Source: Xanthostigma xanthostigma
Lineage: Eukaryota; Arthropoda; Insecta; Raphidioptera; Raphidiidae
DNA length: 64,000 nt
Direction of reading: 5' to 3'
Assembly: GCA_963575645.1 (NCBI GenBank)
Contig: OY754470.1
Span: 47,213,201-47,277,200, forward strand
The notes under the pieces were generated by a model that saw only the letters and a program-made list of their open reading frames with translations, was not told the DNA's origin and did no database searches. The translations under genes were made by a program, and so were the position numbers. Shown here in pieces: positions 55,201-64,000 of this stretch (positions are counted from its first letter, which is position 1; each line of letters starts with the position of its first letter).

Positions 55201-58200
55201 ACGAATTCCACATTAATTAAAATAATAACTGACCATATTCAACTGCGTTTTTGTAACTAAAAATATTTTTTTTTTGCAGAAAAGAAGCTCATCTTGAACA
55301 GTGTAAGTGGCGACTTCCTTGCTGGTGATTTGACAGCCATCATGGGGGCTTCAGGATCAGGGAAAAGTACATTAATGAATATCTTGGCAGGATACTCGTA
55401 AGCTTGTTTTTAATACTTTATGACTGATCAAAGCTTTCAATTCTACCATATCTTCAATTAATCTTACTTAAATTTTAAGAGACAGCACATAGCTTTATAA
55501 TTAAATCCATTAAATAACGCTTCATCAACAAAAAACGCAGAGACAAATTCACAATTCAACAATGTATTGCAGCACATGTATTGGCGTCTGCGCATGCGAC
55601 GCGAGTTCTGCGTTTTTCTGGAAAGTTCTGAGTGGGTTCTGAACGCCCAAAAGCGTCTGTCGGCAATACAGAACTCTTCAGACAGGCGTGTCAAATTCTA
55701 GAACTCTTCGGAGTGTTTGAACGTGATTCTAACTGTTCTGGAAGCCTGGTACTGCTAGAACCAAATGCAAACAGTTCGAAGAGTTCAAGAACTTATTTAA
55801 ATAAACACTCGAGTTCTGTATTGCCAACCGATGAGCTTAAAACCAACACCTCCCCTCGACGTCAAAAGTTCCAAAAGATTATCCTTTAAAACTATCTTGC
55901 GTCGTGGTCTCGAGAAATCTCGCTTTGAATAAGATGCCTCAAAATCACAATTTTTAGAAAATTGCTATAAAAGTGTTTTAGTTAGGTACATTCATTCCAA
56001 AAGCAAATGTATGAAGACTTAAATTATTAAAAAAAATTGAAACCAAAAAAGCGCGATTTATCATCTTCATCAACTCGTCTTCAGTTGTTTTAATAGTTGA
56101 AGAGGCACCGATTATATTCTTGTACCTTCTTCGGGTTGTTTGTTACACAATGTTCCCCATATTCGACTCCCCACTTTAATATTAGAAGAATAAAGTCCTA
56201 CTAAAATATACACATTGACATAAAACCATTAAAGAAAAGATTAAGCAGTTATCCTGTTTAGATTTTATTAAAATATCAAAATGGTTTGTTTAATATGGGG
56301 ATTTTGTATATATGTATATACAGGCTGCGTTATTTTGTGTGCATAAACAAATAAAACAGAAATATGCATCAATATTATTTTGGTTTTGTAGTTTATGAAA
56401 AATCAATTCGATTATTTACAATTCACATGCATTATCTCAAAACTCGCTTATCACTTTCTGAAGCAGCTGATCAGAGTACAGTGTCTCTGCAGCTGTATTA
56501 TTTCTATGTTCGACTTTATGAGTCATTTTTGTCATATGAATTGTGAATTATTCATAGCTTCTGTTTTTTTTTTGTAATGAATTATTAATGTAAAATATGC
56601 ATAGAGTTGTAAACAAATATTTTATATAGATTAATTTTATCAAATATAATATTGAATAAAAATTAATAGTTTTTGTATTTTCCGCACTAAATTTACATTT
56701 CTGTATTTAAGAGCTTGCCTTCTCCCACGGCGTCGCTTTCTAGCAAAGATTAATTTTATAATAATAGACAACGTGAGGAACATCATCCATTCCATTTTAC
56801 TCGGCGATTTGGTCCATGGTTGTCCAGAGTAAATATGAATGAGATTCGAAAGATCTTGTATTAAATTATTGCGCAATTATTTACAAATTTCCAACCCTTT
56901 TGGATCCCTCTCCATTTCCGAGACTAGTTACGTTAGAAAACTGATTTTTTGCATTTCAAGCTGTATTCCAAATTTCATACGTCTAGGTGAAAAACTTTCC
57001 ACATTCTTAGATCACACGCATTTTTTCAGCAAAGCCACTTGTTCTTTTTTCAGGGGGGTTAAAATTGCCATAAAGAAGCATTATTACAAATTTCATATGT
57101 CTAAGCGGAATAGGTCTCAAGATACGGGTGTCCAAAGATCACGATTTTGGGCATTCACTGATTAACTGACTGACTTATAGATCATCATAGAGGGGTTGGC
57201 AACCTACAATCCGCGGGTCACCAAGTGATTCATTTGATACTTTCAGGTGATCCACTACTTGAGTTCCGAAAATGAAGTATAATTAGATAATATATAAAAA
57301 TAAACTATAAAACATTAACATGAAATAAAATTCTACAGTAGATCGGACTATACACAAACGGTGGAACAACGAGTCTTAGTAATAGTTAGATAGATTTATT
57401 TCGAGAATAGCATAAAAGCTGTGAAAAATGTCTGAAATAATGTAATTAATCAATTAACCCAAAAATTAATTTAAAAAGTTAAATAAAACATAGTCTATAA
57501 CGCATCTGGAATCATAGGAACATTAAAAAAATCATAAAAATCCGTCAAATAGTACTTACTTAAGTTAAATCTTCAAATCTTTGATTAACGTCTGATTAAA
57601 ACTCTTCAATAAATAAAATTATCGACCAATTTTTCAGAGAATATATTAACAAAATAATAACAAATGGTTTGTTATTATTTTTTCAATATTTTGATACTAA
57701 TTTAATAATTTTGAAAGAATTTTATATAAAGCAAATTAGAAACTAAATATTAATTATTTTTTATATTTTTAAGATCAGTTCTGAAGAAGATCCAAATCCG
57801 AATCGAAACGTTAATGTATTAATTATATTTTTTGTTAATATATTGTCTGAAAAATTGGTCGATAATTTTATTTATTGTTAAGTTAAATTTCTTCATTATA
57901 CATCATTAAATACATACCTACATACGAAGAGCTTTATATAATAGTTATAGGTAAAGGAACAGAAAAATTGCTTATAGCAAGACCTTTGGATTCCCATTCA
58001 TATTAATCTGGCCAACATTGGGTTGAATTTTATGGAAAGTGCGTTTTCCTTTACATTAGTTGTCTTGTACAGGGCAAAGTTTGTATGCAGTAATTTGAAG
58101 ACACTTCGTGCAAACGGAAACACAAAATTAATTTGACAAAAAAAAACATTAAGTGTCATTTGTTTCAATTATGATAGATGAATTCATTGAGTAACTAATA

Positions 58201-59575
58201 ATACGTACATATGACTTAAGGATTAAGAAAAGACACTTTTGAAGACCCGTTCTCGGTTGCGGAACGCATTGCCAGAAAATCTTATTTGACAATGACCTTA
58301 GATTGTGACAATACAATTTCAGTGTCAAACTGTTTTGTACTCAAAGAAAAACAAATGACTGATGTACGTAGATCTGTATTTGATTATCTTGGGACGTAGA
58401 TCGGCGTTCTGAATTTTCATCTCGGAAGTGCCGAAAACTGTTTTTTAGTTGGAAAGCCCAGATTAGATTCAGAAGATTGCCAATGGATCACATGGTTGTA
58501 TGTTATTTACAGGAATTTGGGAGTGAGAGGGTCGTTAACCGTAAATGGAATCACTCGGGATTTAAAAAGTTTCCGAGCTGATTCTTGTTACATTATGCAA
58601 GATGATAAATTGCAGCCATTGCTTACGGTCCAAGAAGCAATGAACATTGCAGCGAATTTAAAATTAGGGGTAGATTTATCATGGAAAGAAAAAGACAATA
58701 GGGTAAGTTATCTGCAAATATAAAAAATACACAACCCTTAAGACCCCACGAAAAGAAATTTGATACAAGAATACAATTTTATGAAAGACAGTCTTTAAAA
58801 TTCTTCAAGATAAAATTGCAGGTACCTACAATAAACATTAATTATAACCTGAAAACTAATTCATAGTTAAATCATTTTTTAACTAATCTTGGAGAATAAA
58901 TACGCTACACAATTTTTAAAGAGTCCTGTAAATGTGTATATTCATATAGACAACGATCATACATAGGGGTAGATCTTTGGTAATCAGCAAGTTTGTTAAT
59001 TGGATGACCTATGCAGGCTGTAGACTGATTGCCTACCCCTGATCTAACCCAACCATAATTTGCAACGGACATTTTTAATAGTTCGTAAAATTCTGAAGCC
59101 GAAAAATTTATGTTATATTTGCCTCGGACATATTTACAGATTGGTCAGAGTTGACATTGGCCTGGCAATGCCACATTGCACATCGCTGCCAGGAAAAGTC
59201 CGCAGAAATGGTTGATGATGCACACAAAATAATCTGAAATTTAATATTTATTAGTCATAGATTAAAACAAAATAATTTTCTTATTAGTTCGAAAATTAAT
59301 CACAACCGGACCTTTCTCGCCAATCAAGCAGTTCAGGATGCTTTGCCACCGATATACAATGCCCTGGGGACCAGCGTATCTAGTCTACCACTGTTTGAGT
59401 TTATTTTAATTTTAATTCAAATATTCCAGATAAAACATATTTTGGAAGCAATAGGATTAAAAGAATCGCGGAAAACTAAAACAATGCATTTATCTGGCGG
59501 ACAAAGGAAACGTTTGGCTATAGCCTTAGAACTTATAAGGAATCCACCAGTTATGTTCTTTGATGAACCAACAAG
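49013..59575 (+). CDS. ABC transporter subfamily G (gene B), first four coding exons; continues past window
   Basis: Exons 49013-49268, 55280-55397, 58513-58702 and 59430-59575 join in frame to 710 nt (236 residues and two bases). Visible: N-terminal polar region (1-68), NBD start [11 protein letters not shown] (68-78), Walker [10 protein letters not shown] (108-116), Q-loop CYIMQDDKL, signature LSGGQ (209-213), Walker B VMFFDEPT (229-236). The D-loop, H-loop and membrane half are missing because the next exon is not in the window; I searched the remaining 4.4 kb for an exon continuing with GLDS and found none. The protein is a clear paralogue of gene A, on the same strand 12.5 kb downstream, and also ABCG1/ABCG4-like. 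It probably acts as a half-transporter dimer in a membrane, substrate unknown. A 1.6-kb hAT element ends 104 bp before its start codon. Confidence 0.9.
51153..51272. repeat. 120-bp hairpin
   Basis: TTTGTACACATTGTGATGAA + ACATA is mirrored by TATGTTTCATCACAATGTGT + ACGAA, extending weakly outward to about 40-bp arms. Confidence 0.65.
51595..52065 (+). repeat. tandem-unit retroelement tail, copy 2
   Basis: About three degenerate units with GACCGATTTT, TTAATACGCGTCGATTGGCA + CCCTAAC and CGCGAGATTTCGCGTAAAAT, ending ACGTACGTACTTACG and ACACACGCACGCAC. Same family as 30460-30790. Confidence 0.5.
52944..53312. mobile_element. GC-rich MITE with dense subterminal repeats
   Basis: Ends GGCTAGTTTACACAGTGCGA ... 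CGCACTGTGTAAACTAGCC. The interior repeats GCGAGCTACT / AGTAGCTCG / CGAGTAGCTG many times on both strands and holds ACTACGCATGCGCA. It stands out from the AT-rich intron. Confidence 0.8.
53787..54290 (+). mobile_element. retroelement tail with internal 40-odd-bp repeats
   Basis: Opens ACTAGCGGTCCGTCCCGGGA. Three copies of AATAGCTTTGA...TTCTA.CAGA follow (about 53875, 53915, 53988). It ends AAATTTCATTAAAATCGGTT + CAGTGGTTTCGGAGATAT and a TATATA tract, as in RTE-like tails. Confidence 0.6.
55280..55397 (+). CDS. gene B coding exon 2 (Walker A)
   Basis: Acceptor TTTTTTTTTTGCAG. Reads [21 protein letters not shown] then Walker [10 protein letters not shown] and LMNILAGY. The donor TC|GTAAGC at phase 2 interrupts the NBD just after GY. 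Gene A has no intron here. Confidence 0.9.
55570..55840. repeat. MITE-like island of GTTCTG/CAGAAC words
   Basis: TATTGGCGTCTGCGCATGCG + ACGCGAGTTCTG is loosely mirrored by CAGAACTCTTCAGACAGGCG and by GAGTTCTGTATTGCCAACC. Repeated AGTTCTG, CAGAACTC and AGAACTCTTC suggest subterminal repeats of a DNA element. Confidence 0.45.
57187..57260 (+). mobile_element. hAT-like end fragment
   Basis: AGGGGTTGGCAACCTACAAT + CCGCGGGTC matches the common insect hAT terminus CAGGGGTTGGCAACC. Partner end not identified. Confidence 0.4.
57560..57885. repeat. foldback family F1/F2, copy with hairpin motif
   Basis: TCTTTGATTAACGTCTGATT and AATAAAATTATCGACCAATT are mirrored by AATTGGTCGATAATTTTATT. The centre holds TTCTGAAGAAGATCCAAATC + CGAATCGAAACG as in 41207-41575. 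Confidence 0.7.
58513..58702 (+). CDS. gene B coding exon 3 (Q-loop)
   Basis: The acceptor TGTTATTTACAG completes a serine codon, then [12 protein letters not shown], the Q-loop [15 protein letters not shown] and AANLKLG. The donor AGG|GTAAGTT is phase 0. Together with exon 2 it totals 308 nt, exactly gene A exon 2. Confidence 0.9.
58966..59042. mobile_element. 77-bp hAT-like solo MITE
   Basis: ATAGGGGTAGATCTTTGGTA and ACTGATTGCCTACCCCTGAT are imperfect inverted ends within gene B intron 3. Confidence 0.45.
59430..59575 (+). CDS. gene B coding exon 4 (signature, Walker B); GC donor
   Basis: Acceptor AATATTCCAG. Encodes [10 protein letters not shown], then [15 protein letters not shown] and VMFFDEPT. 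At the position where gene A has AC|GTAAGTT, this exon reads AG|GCAAGTCC. A GC-AG intron leaves phase 2 AG, which would give the usual DEPTS once joined. With a GT donor in this place absent, this is the only boundary that keeps length (146 nt) and phase. Confidence 0.82.
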
Positions 59576-59997
59576 GCAAGTCCTTAAGATTAATTATTAA
59601 TTTATTTCTTATTACAGCAAGATAACAGTGTGTCGCAACATTATTTATTGTTTATTTATTAATACAATCTTAACTGTTTTAAACAGAGGCTGGTTTGTTA
59701 ACAATTAAAAAACTTCTGTAATCAAAAATAGTTACAAAAAATGGTAGATATAATAAATTGATTTTTCGTTATAATGACAACCCTGCTTTGTTAAAAATTT
59801 ACTACATTTTTATAGTAAATTCTAGTAAATAAATATCTTATCTTTAAAAAAATGAAGTATGTCTATCTTTATTTATGCTGTCATGACGTCGAATGTAATA
59901 ATGCCATTTCTAAAAGACGTGTTGAAAATGTCCTTCCAATGATATGACAGCGTAAATGAGGTCGAAGGCGTAGATTCATTTTTTAAGATAAGAAAGT

Positions 59998-60600
59998 ACA
60001 CTCCTAGTCAAAGTTGCAACACTTTCTGTTATGTTTTCAATATTAAAGAAATATTGGACTGGAAGCACATTTTGAGTTTATGATGAAACTCAATTGAATT
60101 AACTTTTGGATACACGTGAAGATGTTTGTTATCTCTCTTGATTTTCAGGAGAGGAATTTACTTCGATATTTATACAAAGTTGCATTCATATTGTACAGAG
60201 CAAATCGTTCGCCAAGCTTTTTCCCAGTGGCGTAACTATACCACCTGAGGCCCGTGGCAAATTCATCGGATGGGGCCCTCCTTTAATATTAAAAAGCTTC
60301 ACGTTGTAGTTTCATCTTTATAAATGTTAAATTCCTCCTATCCTACCGTTAGGACAGAAGGAACCTAACATTTATAACGGGGATCCCCTCAGGCTAGGGG
60401 CCAGTGACATTTTGCCTGTTGTGCCACCCTATTGTTACGCCACTAATTTCGCCACACACGTTCACTTAATTTGGTTTCATCGCAGAAAACAAAACATGTT
60501 TCCGATCCAATTGTTCCCTAAACACTATAAACGTAGTAGAGAGAACGATTGGTGCATTTTGGGCGATTTTGATCAGGATATTATTGTTTTGTTATAATTT
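59998..60600 (-). mobile_element. Tc1/mariner-like remnant carrying an inserted MITE
   Basis: ACACTCCTAGTCAAAGTTGC at 60000 resembles a Tc1-type terminal repeat. On the - strand, just outside the inserted MITE, a frame reads ETCFVFCDETKLSERVW (about 60464-60514), like the catalytic ..V.F.DE(T/S)K/RF..... segment of Tc1 transposases. An in-frame stop lies just upstream, so it is a degraded fragment. The other end is missing. Confidence 0.5.
60225..60444. mobile_element. MITE with CAGTGGCGTAAC ends, nested in Tc1 remnant
   Basis: CAGTGGCGTAACTATACCAC ... CCCTATTGTTACGCCACTA. The inner GGGGCCC/GGGGCCAG words are GC-rich. Splits the Tc1 remnant, so it is younger. Confidence 0.7.
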
Positions 60601-62000
60601 ATGATAAATGTACAATATACATCTTAGTAAATTAATTCAGTACCTGCTTAAAAATGTAATACATAATTGCTCAGGATTTTTTTTAACTTTAATAGTTAAT
60701 GGTTTGGTAGTTAGGTACACTTTGGAATAAAAAACGGTGAAGATTCCAAATTTCACTAATTTCTTTAAAATCCTCAACATAATTTTTTGGGGATATTCCA
60801 ACTGTAGTGTAATTTAAGTTACCTATTTGCTTTGTTCACGAAATTTTCAGTCCGGACCTGTCGGAAAAAAGGGATTAAAGATTATTGTTAAAGTCCTCTA
60901 AGGTTGCTTTCTTCATTTTACCACTATTCCAAGAATAACGAGATTGAAGTTTTAATTAATATTGCTTCCTAGATTTTTATCAATGAACTTAAGTGTAATT
61001 GTTTATTAAAAATACCGCTTATTGTGATTATTTTTTCGTAATAAAAATGAGATTCGTGATTAAATAAATGAACGAATTATAAAACAAAAATTAAAATACT
61101 TAAATGGCTTTAATTGTACCCAAACAAATGAGGTATTTTTAATCTTTGCAAATTTTAATAAGATGCAGACAGCGTTCGACCGAAAAACAATCGGTAATTA
61201 CAAATTTAAAATTGTCATTCCCATTGTTTGTTGGTCGAATAGTATTCATAGCTTGTTTATAAAATTAAAAAAAGTTTTTTTGGTATAATTATAGATGACT
61301 TTGCTCATTAAATATATTGGATAGCTGTTCAGAGTACGAAACCTTATAAAAATTGAAGAAAAATTTGACCATTAAAATTAAAATGATGAATAATTTAACA
61401 CCAAACGTTTAGTTTTAAGGTAATTAATTTTACAGCAACAAGGTAGTAACCTTGAAAAGAATTTAGGTCAGTTTCTTATTACTATGTAGTCGAGACAGTT
61501 TCCTTATTAATATTATTTCAGTGGGCATTTTAATAACCATTTTGATACAAAATAATATCTGATTAAACACGACTAGGTAAAAGAAGAAAGCAAGCGTGTC
61601 GTTTACCAATAAATTATTATGCAAGATTACATTTACAAATCAAAACAATATTTTTTATGTTACCATCGGTAGTCGAGGGACCCAAATACCAACGTTTTTT
61701 GCTTCAGCTCCTGAACAGGTCCTCGAGGGCCTGCACAGATGTTGACATGGAGGAGTGTGATATTTGGCATATGGAGAAGGATTGCAGAAAGATAAAATTT
61801 ATGTACCTATAACACGTGATACGAACACGTTAAATAAAAATAAAATAAAACATTCATTGTGTACGTTCATACACTATAAAAAATTAGTGGCAGGGTGGAT
61901 TACGGTCGAATTTCGAACACTCGGCGACCACTACTATATACATATTATATTATTTTTATTTAAATCTTGTTCAAATTTAATTACAAGAGGAAAAAGAACG
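60600..62000. other. gene B intron 4 sequence, nothing recognised
   Basis: AT-rich. No exon continuing the gene B protein (expected to begin with GLDS-type sequence) is visible. Confidence 0.45.
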
Positions 62001-62002
62001 AA

Positions 62003-62328
62003 AAGTGGTTCCCAAACTTATTGGGCCTTCCGCCCCCTTTTTCCAGGGAAAATAGTACTCAGCGTCCCCTGTAAATAATTTTTTTTTTAATTTTAATAGA
62101 AATTAAACAGGAAGATATATGTATTAATGTTTCTACCTTTTTCGTAAAATACAGTAAAGAAAGGTGTAAATTAGAAACATTGAATTTTGAAATTATGAAA
62201 CTATTTATTGAACTCAGTATTCATAGCCCCCAAATGCACCTGTGGCCATCACCGCCCCCCCTGGATCGCTGTAGCACCCGTCAGGGTGGGGGGGGGGGTA
62301 GCGCTCTCTTTGGGAATCACTGGTGTAC
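62003..62328. mobile_element. hAT-type MITE
   Basis: AAGTGGTTCCCAAACTTATT and CTCTTTGGGAATCACTG are imperfect hAT ends. Inner GGCCTTCCGCCCCC and ACCGCCCCCCCTGG are typical C-runs of this group. No matching flanking duplication found. Confidence 0.65.
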
Positions 62329-62339
62329 CATATTTGTTT

Positions 62340-64000
62340 ATTTATGAAGAATAAAATGAGGAATTATCAAATTGTTGAGATTTCGACGACTGAATATGCT
62401 TTATAAATTAGTATGGTGTTATCGATAATGTCTGATCATAAGTCTGACTCGTAATCTTTCGATAACATTTATCTTTTCGCAAAACGCACGTAATTTTCTT
62501 AATATAGAATATATAAACACTTACAGATGTTCTAATTAAATTATTATATTTTTTTAACAATGAATTAATTAATTATTAAATATTAACAATCAGTATGTTT
62601 AGATTCCTTATAATACAGTCAAAATAAGCATTTCAATTTACTATATAGAGCTGAAACTTGGTACAGGTTTTAAGTACACTATTACAAACAAAATATCAAA
62701 AATCCCGACCGATCCTACATCTGCTTTAAAATGTATTCAAGGTCAAAGATCAAAAGTATCGACTTTTTGCACTTTTCTCGTAAACGGTAAATGCTATCTA
62801 AAAATAGGTAAAACAAAAGTTATAGATCATGAAATTGTCTATAACATTTGTTCTTATACTTTTTCCTCTACGAATCATTATTCCTGAGATATCGTGATTC
62901 CAAAAGTTGAAAAAATCGTGTTCTGTAATGTGCACCTGTAGGTAGCATACTCGGCGCATTTTTTTAACATAATTTCCCAGTTACGGATATTTCACGATAT
63001 TTTCGATGTTAAAAGCAATAATACTTTAAATACATTTCTCAATATTTTTATTTTTTTCTAATTAAAAAATTTTGTGTTTATGAAAAATCGTTCAAATAGC
63101 ATATAATTTTAGCCAAATAATCGGGGCGTTTCATAAAAACGTCTGACAACGCTGGTACAGGAGATATATCAAGAAAGTGCTCGTATTATATTATTTAAAA
63201 TAATATTTAAATTTGCTTTGTTAACGATTAGGTTTTAATTATAAATTTTAAATTTTGTGTGAATGTTAATAGTTTTTTTAATATAATAGACAATAAAAAT
63301 TTATAAGTAAATCTCCTTGAAGTAGGTACACGGTATGTTTTTCTAAAACCGGTTTTGTAACCTTAGTAATTCAAATATTTACCCTTTGTAATTTGTCTAG
63401 GTTCTAGAATAACAATGCAATTTTTTTCCGGTGATGACGTTAAAAAGAACTGGAAAACAAGCGAAGCACGTTGGTTAATTAGTTCTCACTTCGAATCGTT
63501 CGGTTGATTCAGTGAAACAATCGCAACTATTAGAAAACAAGAATAAATTATCACCCGCGTGTTGCATTGCAAAAAAATTCTAGATTGATGTTTTTTTATA
63601 GCAGAATTCAATTGTTTAGCTTACAGAGAATAAAACGTCTTTTTTGTGTTTTGTTTAAGACCAACGATATAGCTTGACTATTTTGGCCCAGCATAGATTC
63701 ATATTTGCAATTGTAAATCTTATTTTTAATAATTAAATTGAAAATCGAATAATTCAGTATTGTTCCATTTTTCGCCGATTAATGGGGAAGGACAATTTCT
63801 CCGCATTTTTTCGTTTTTAAAACTTTCAATAAATGAAAAAGTTACAGTTAATTAAAAATTGACCACATATCGAACAAGGCGTGACGTCATTAGTCTGCAG
63901 TCTACGTACAAGCAACAAGAAGACTAATTAGTAAATGGCACCTATCTATCAAAATAAATCCGTTACTAAGCTACTAAATTTTCAAAAAAATATTAAAAAT
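62340..64000. other. gene B intron 4 continues to the window end
   Basis: About 62640-63180 reads like the interior of a dispersed repeat (AGAGCTGAAACTTGGTACAG, ACGAATCATTATTCCTGAGA), family unknown. The rest is AT-rich with no recognisable feature. Confidence 0.35.

Larger units (their letters stand above)
49269..55279 (+). other. gene B intron 1 (6.0 kb)
   Basis: GTAAAC...TTTGCAG, phase 1. Contains retroelement tails (50280-50460, 51595-52065, 53787-54290, about 54840-54985), a small hairpin (51153-51272) and a GC-rich MITE (52944-53312). The hairpin motif CCTGATGATGAAAATA...GAAACGG is at 50755-50787. No nested gene seen. Confidence 0.8.
55398..58512 (+). other. gene B intron 2 (3.1 kb), absent from gene A
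   Basis: GTAAGC...TTATTTACAG, phase 2. Holds a GC-richer MITE-like island (55570-55840), a hAT-like end near 57187 and a foldback (57560-57885). Confidence 0.8.

Noticed and set aside
57187-59042. One large hAT element bracketing gene B exon 3
   Set aside because: AGGGGTTGGCAACC at 57187 and GATTGCCTACCCCT at 59030 look like hAT ends, but the latter pairs better with 58966 as a 77-bp MITE, and no 8-bp duplication links the outer pair.
59690-59720. Candidate next gene B exon after TTTAAACAG (AGGCTGGTTTGTTAAC)
   Set aside because: Translation does not give the required GLDS D-loop and the frame closes at once.
1-64000. CRISPR arrays, bacterial operons, rRNA genes, LTR-type elements
   Set aside because: No regularly spaced direct repeats, ribosomal sequence, or paired long terminal repeats were seen; the window is eukaryotic nuclear DNA.

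Overview
The window looks like a piece of an AT-rich insect nuclear genome. There are no bacterial-type operons. The two recognisable genes have GT-AG introns, and the rest is packed with short DNA-transposon derivatives, non-LTR retrotransposon tails and tRNA-like SINE heads. Several repeats (elements opening with ACTAGCGGACCCGGCGAAC or TTTTACCCGCGATTTCG, and LINE tails ending in TCTA repeats) resemble repeats common in Lepidoptera and also seen in other insect orders. I do not assign an order.

Two ABC transporter genes of subfamily G lie head-to-tail on the + strand. Gene A is complete from its start codon: ten coding exons between 21201 and 36494 join in frame to a 665-residue half-transporter (nucleotide-binding domain first, then six membrane segments). 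Its 5' leader is spliced, so the promoter lies upstream of 21078, possibly near 14330-14750. Gene B starts at about 49013. Four exons are visible (to 59575), encoding the first 236 residues up to Walker B, and the rest lies beyond the right edge. The two proteins are clearly related, and their exon maps align to the base: gene A exon 2 (308 nt) equals gene B exons 2+3 (118+190 nt), and the next exon is 146 nt in both. Gene B therefore has one extra intron, and its following intron begins with GC rather than GT. Both proteins resemble the ABCG1/ABCG4 group, whose members act as homo- or heterodimers in lipid or sterol export. The actual substrates cannot be told from sequence.

Layout: 1-21077 is intergenic/upstream sequence full of MITEs and foldbacks, including a Ginger-like element (11830-12555), hAT derivatives with intact 8-bp duplications (3356-3859, 20403-20704) and a near-perfect 210-bp-arm inverted repeat (18255-18780). 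21078-36494 is gene A, whose 9.4-kb first coding intron holds LINE tails, SINE heads and a nested pogo-like element. 36495-47311 is intergenic repeat-rich DNA. A 1.6-kb hAT element (47312-48908) with a perfect 8-bp target duplication sits 104 bp upstream of the gene B start codon. 49013 to the window end is gene B, with large repeat-bearing introns.

I found no novel protein-coding system. The most interesting signals are the hAT insertion in the gene B promoter/leader, the paralogue-specific intron and GC donor, and a hairpin motif of the form CTGANGA-N-stem-loop-GAAACG that recurs inside several different repeats and resembles a hammerhead ribozyme core.
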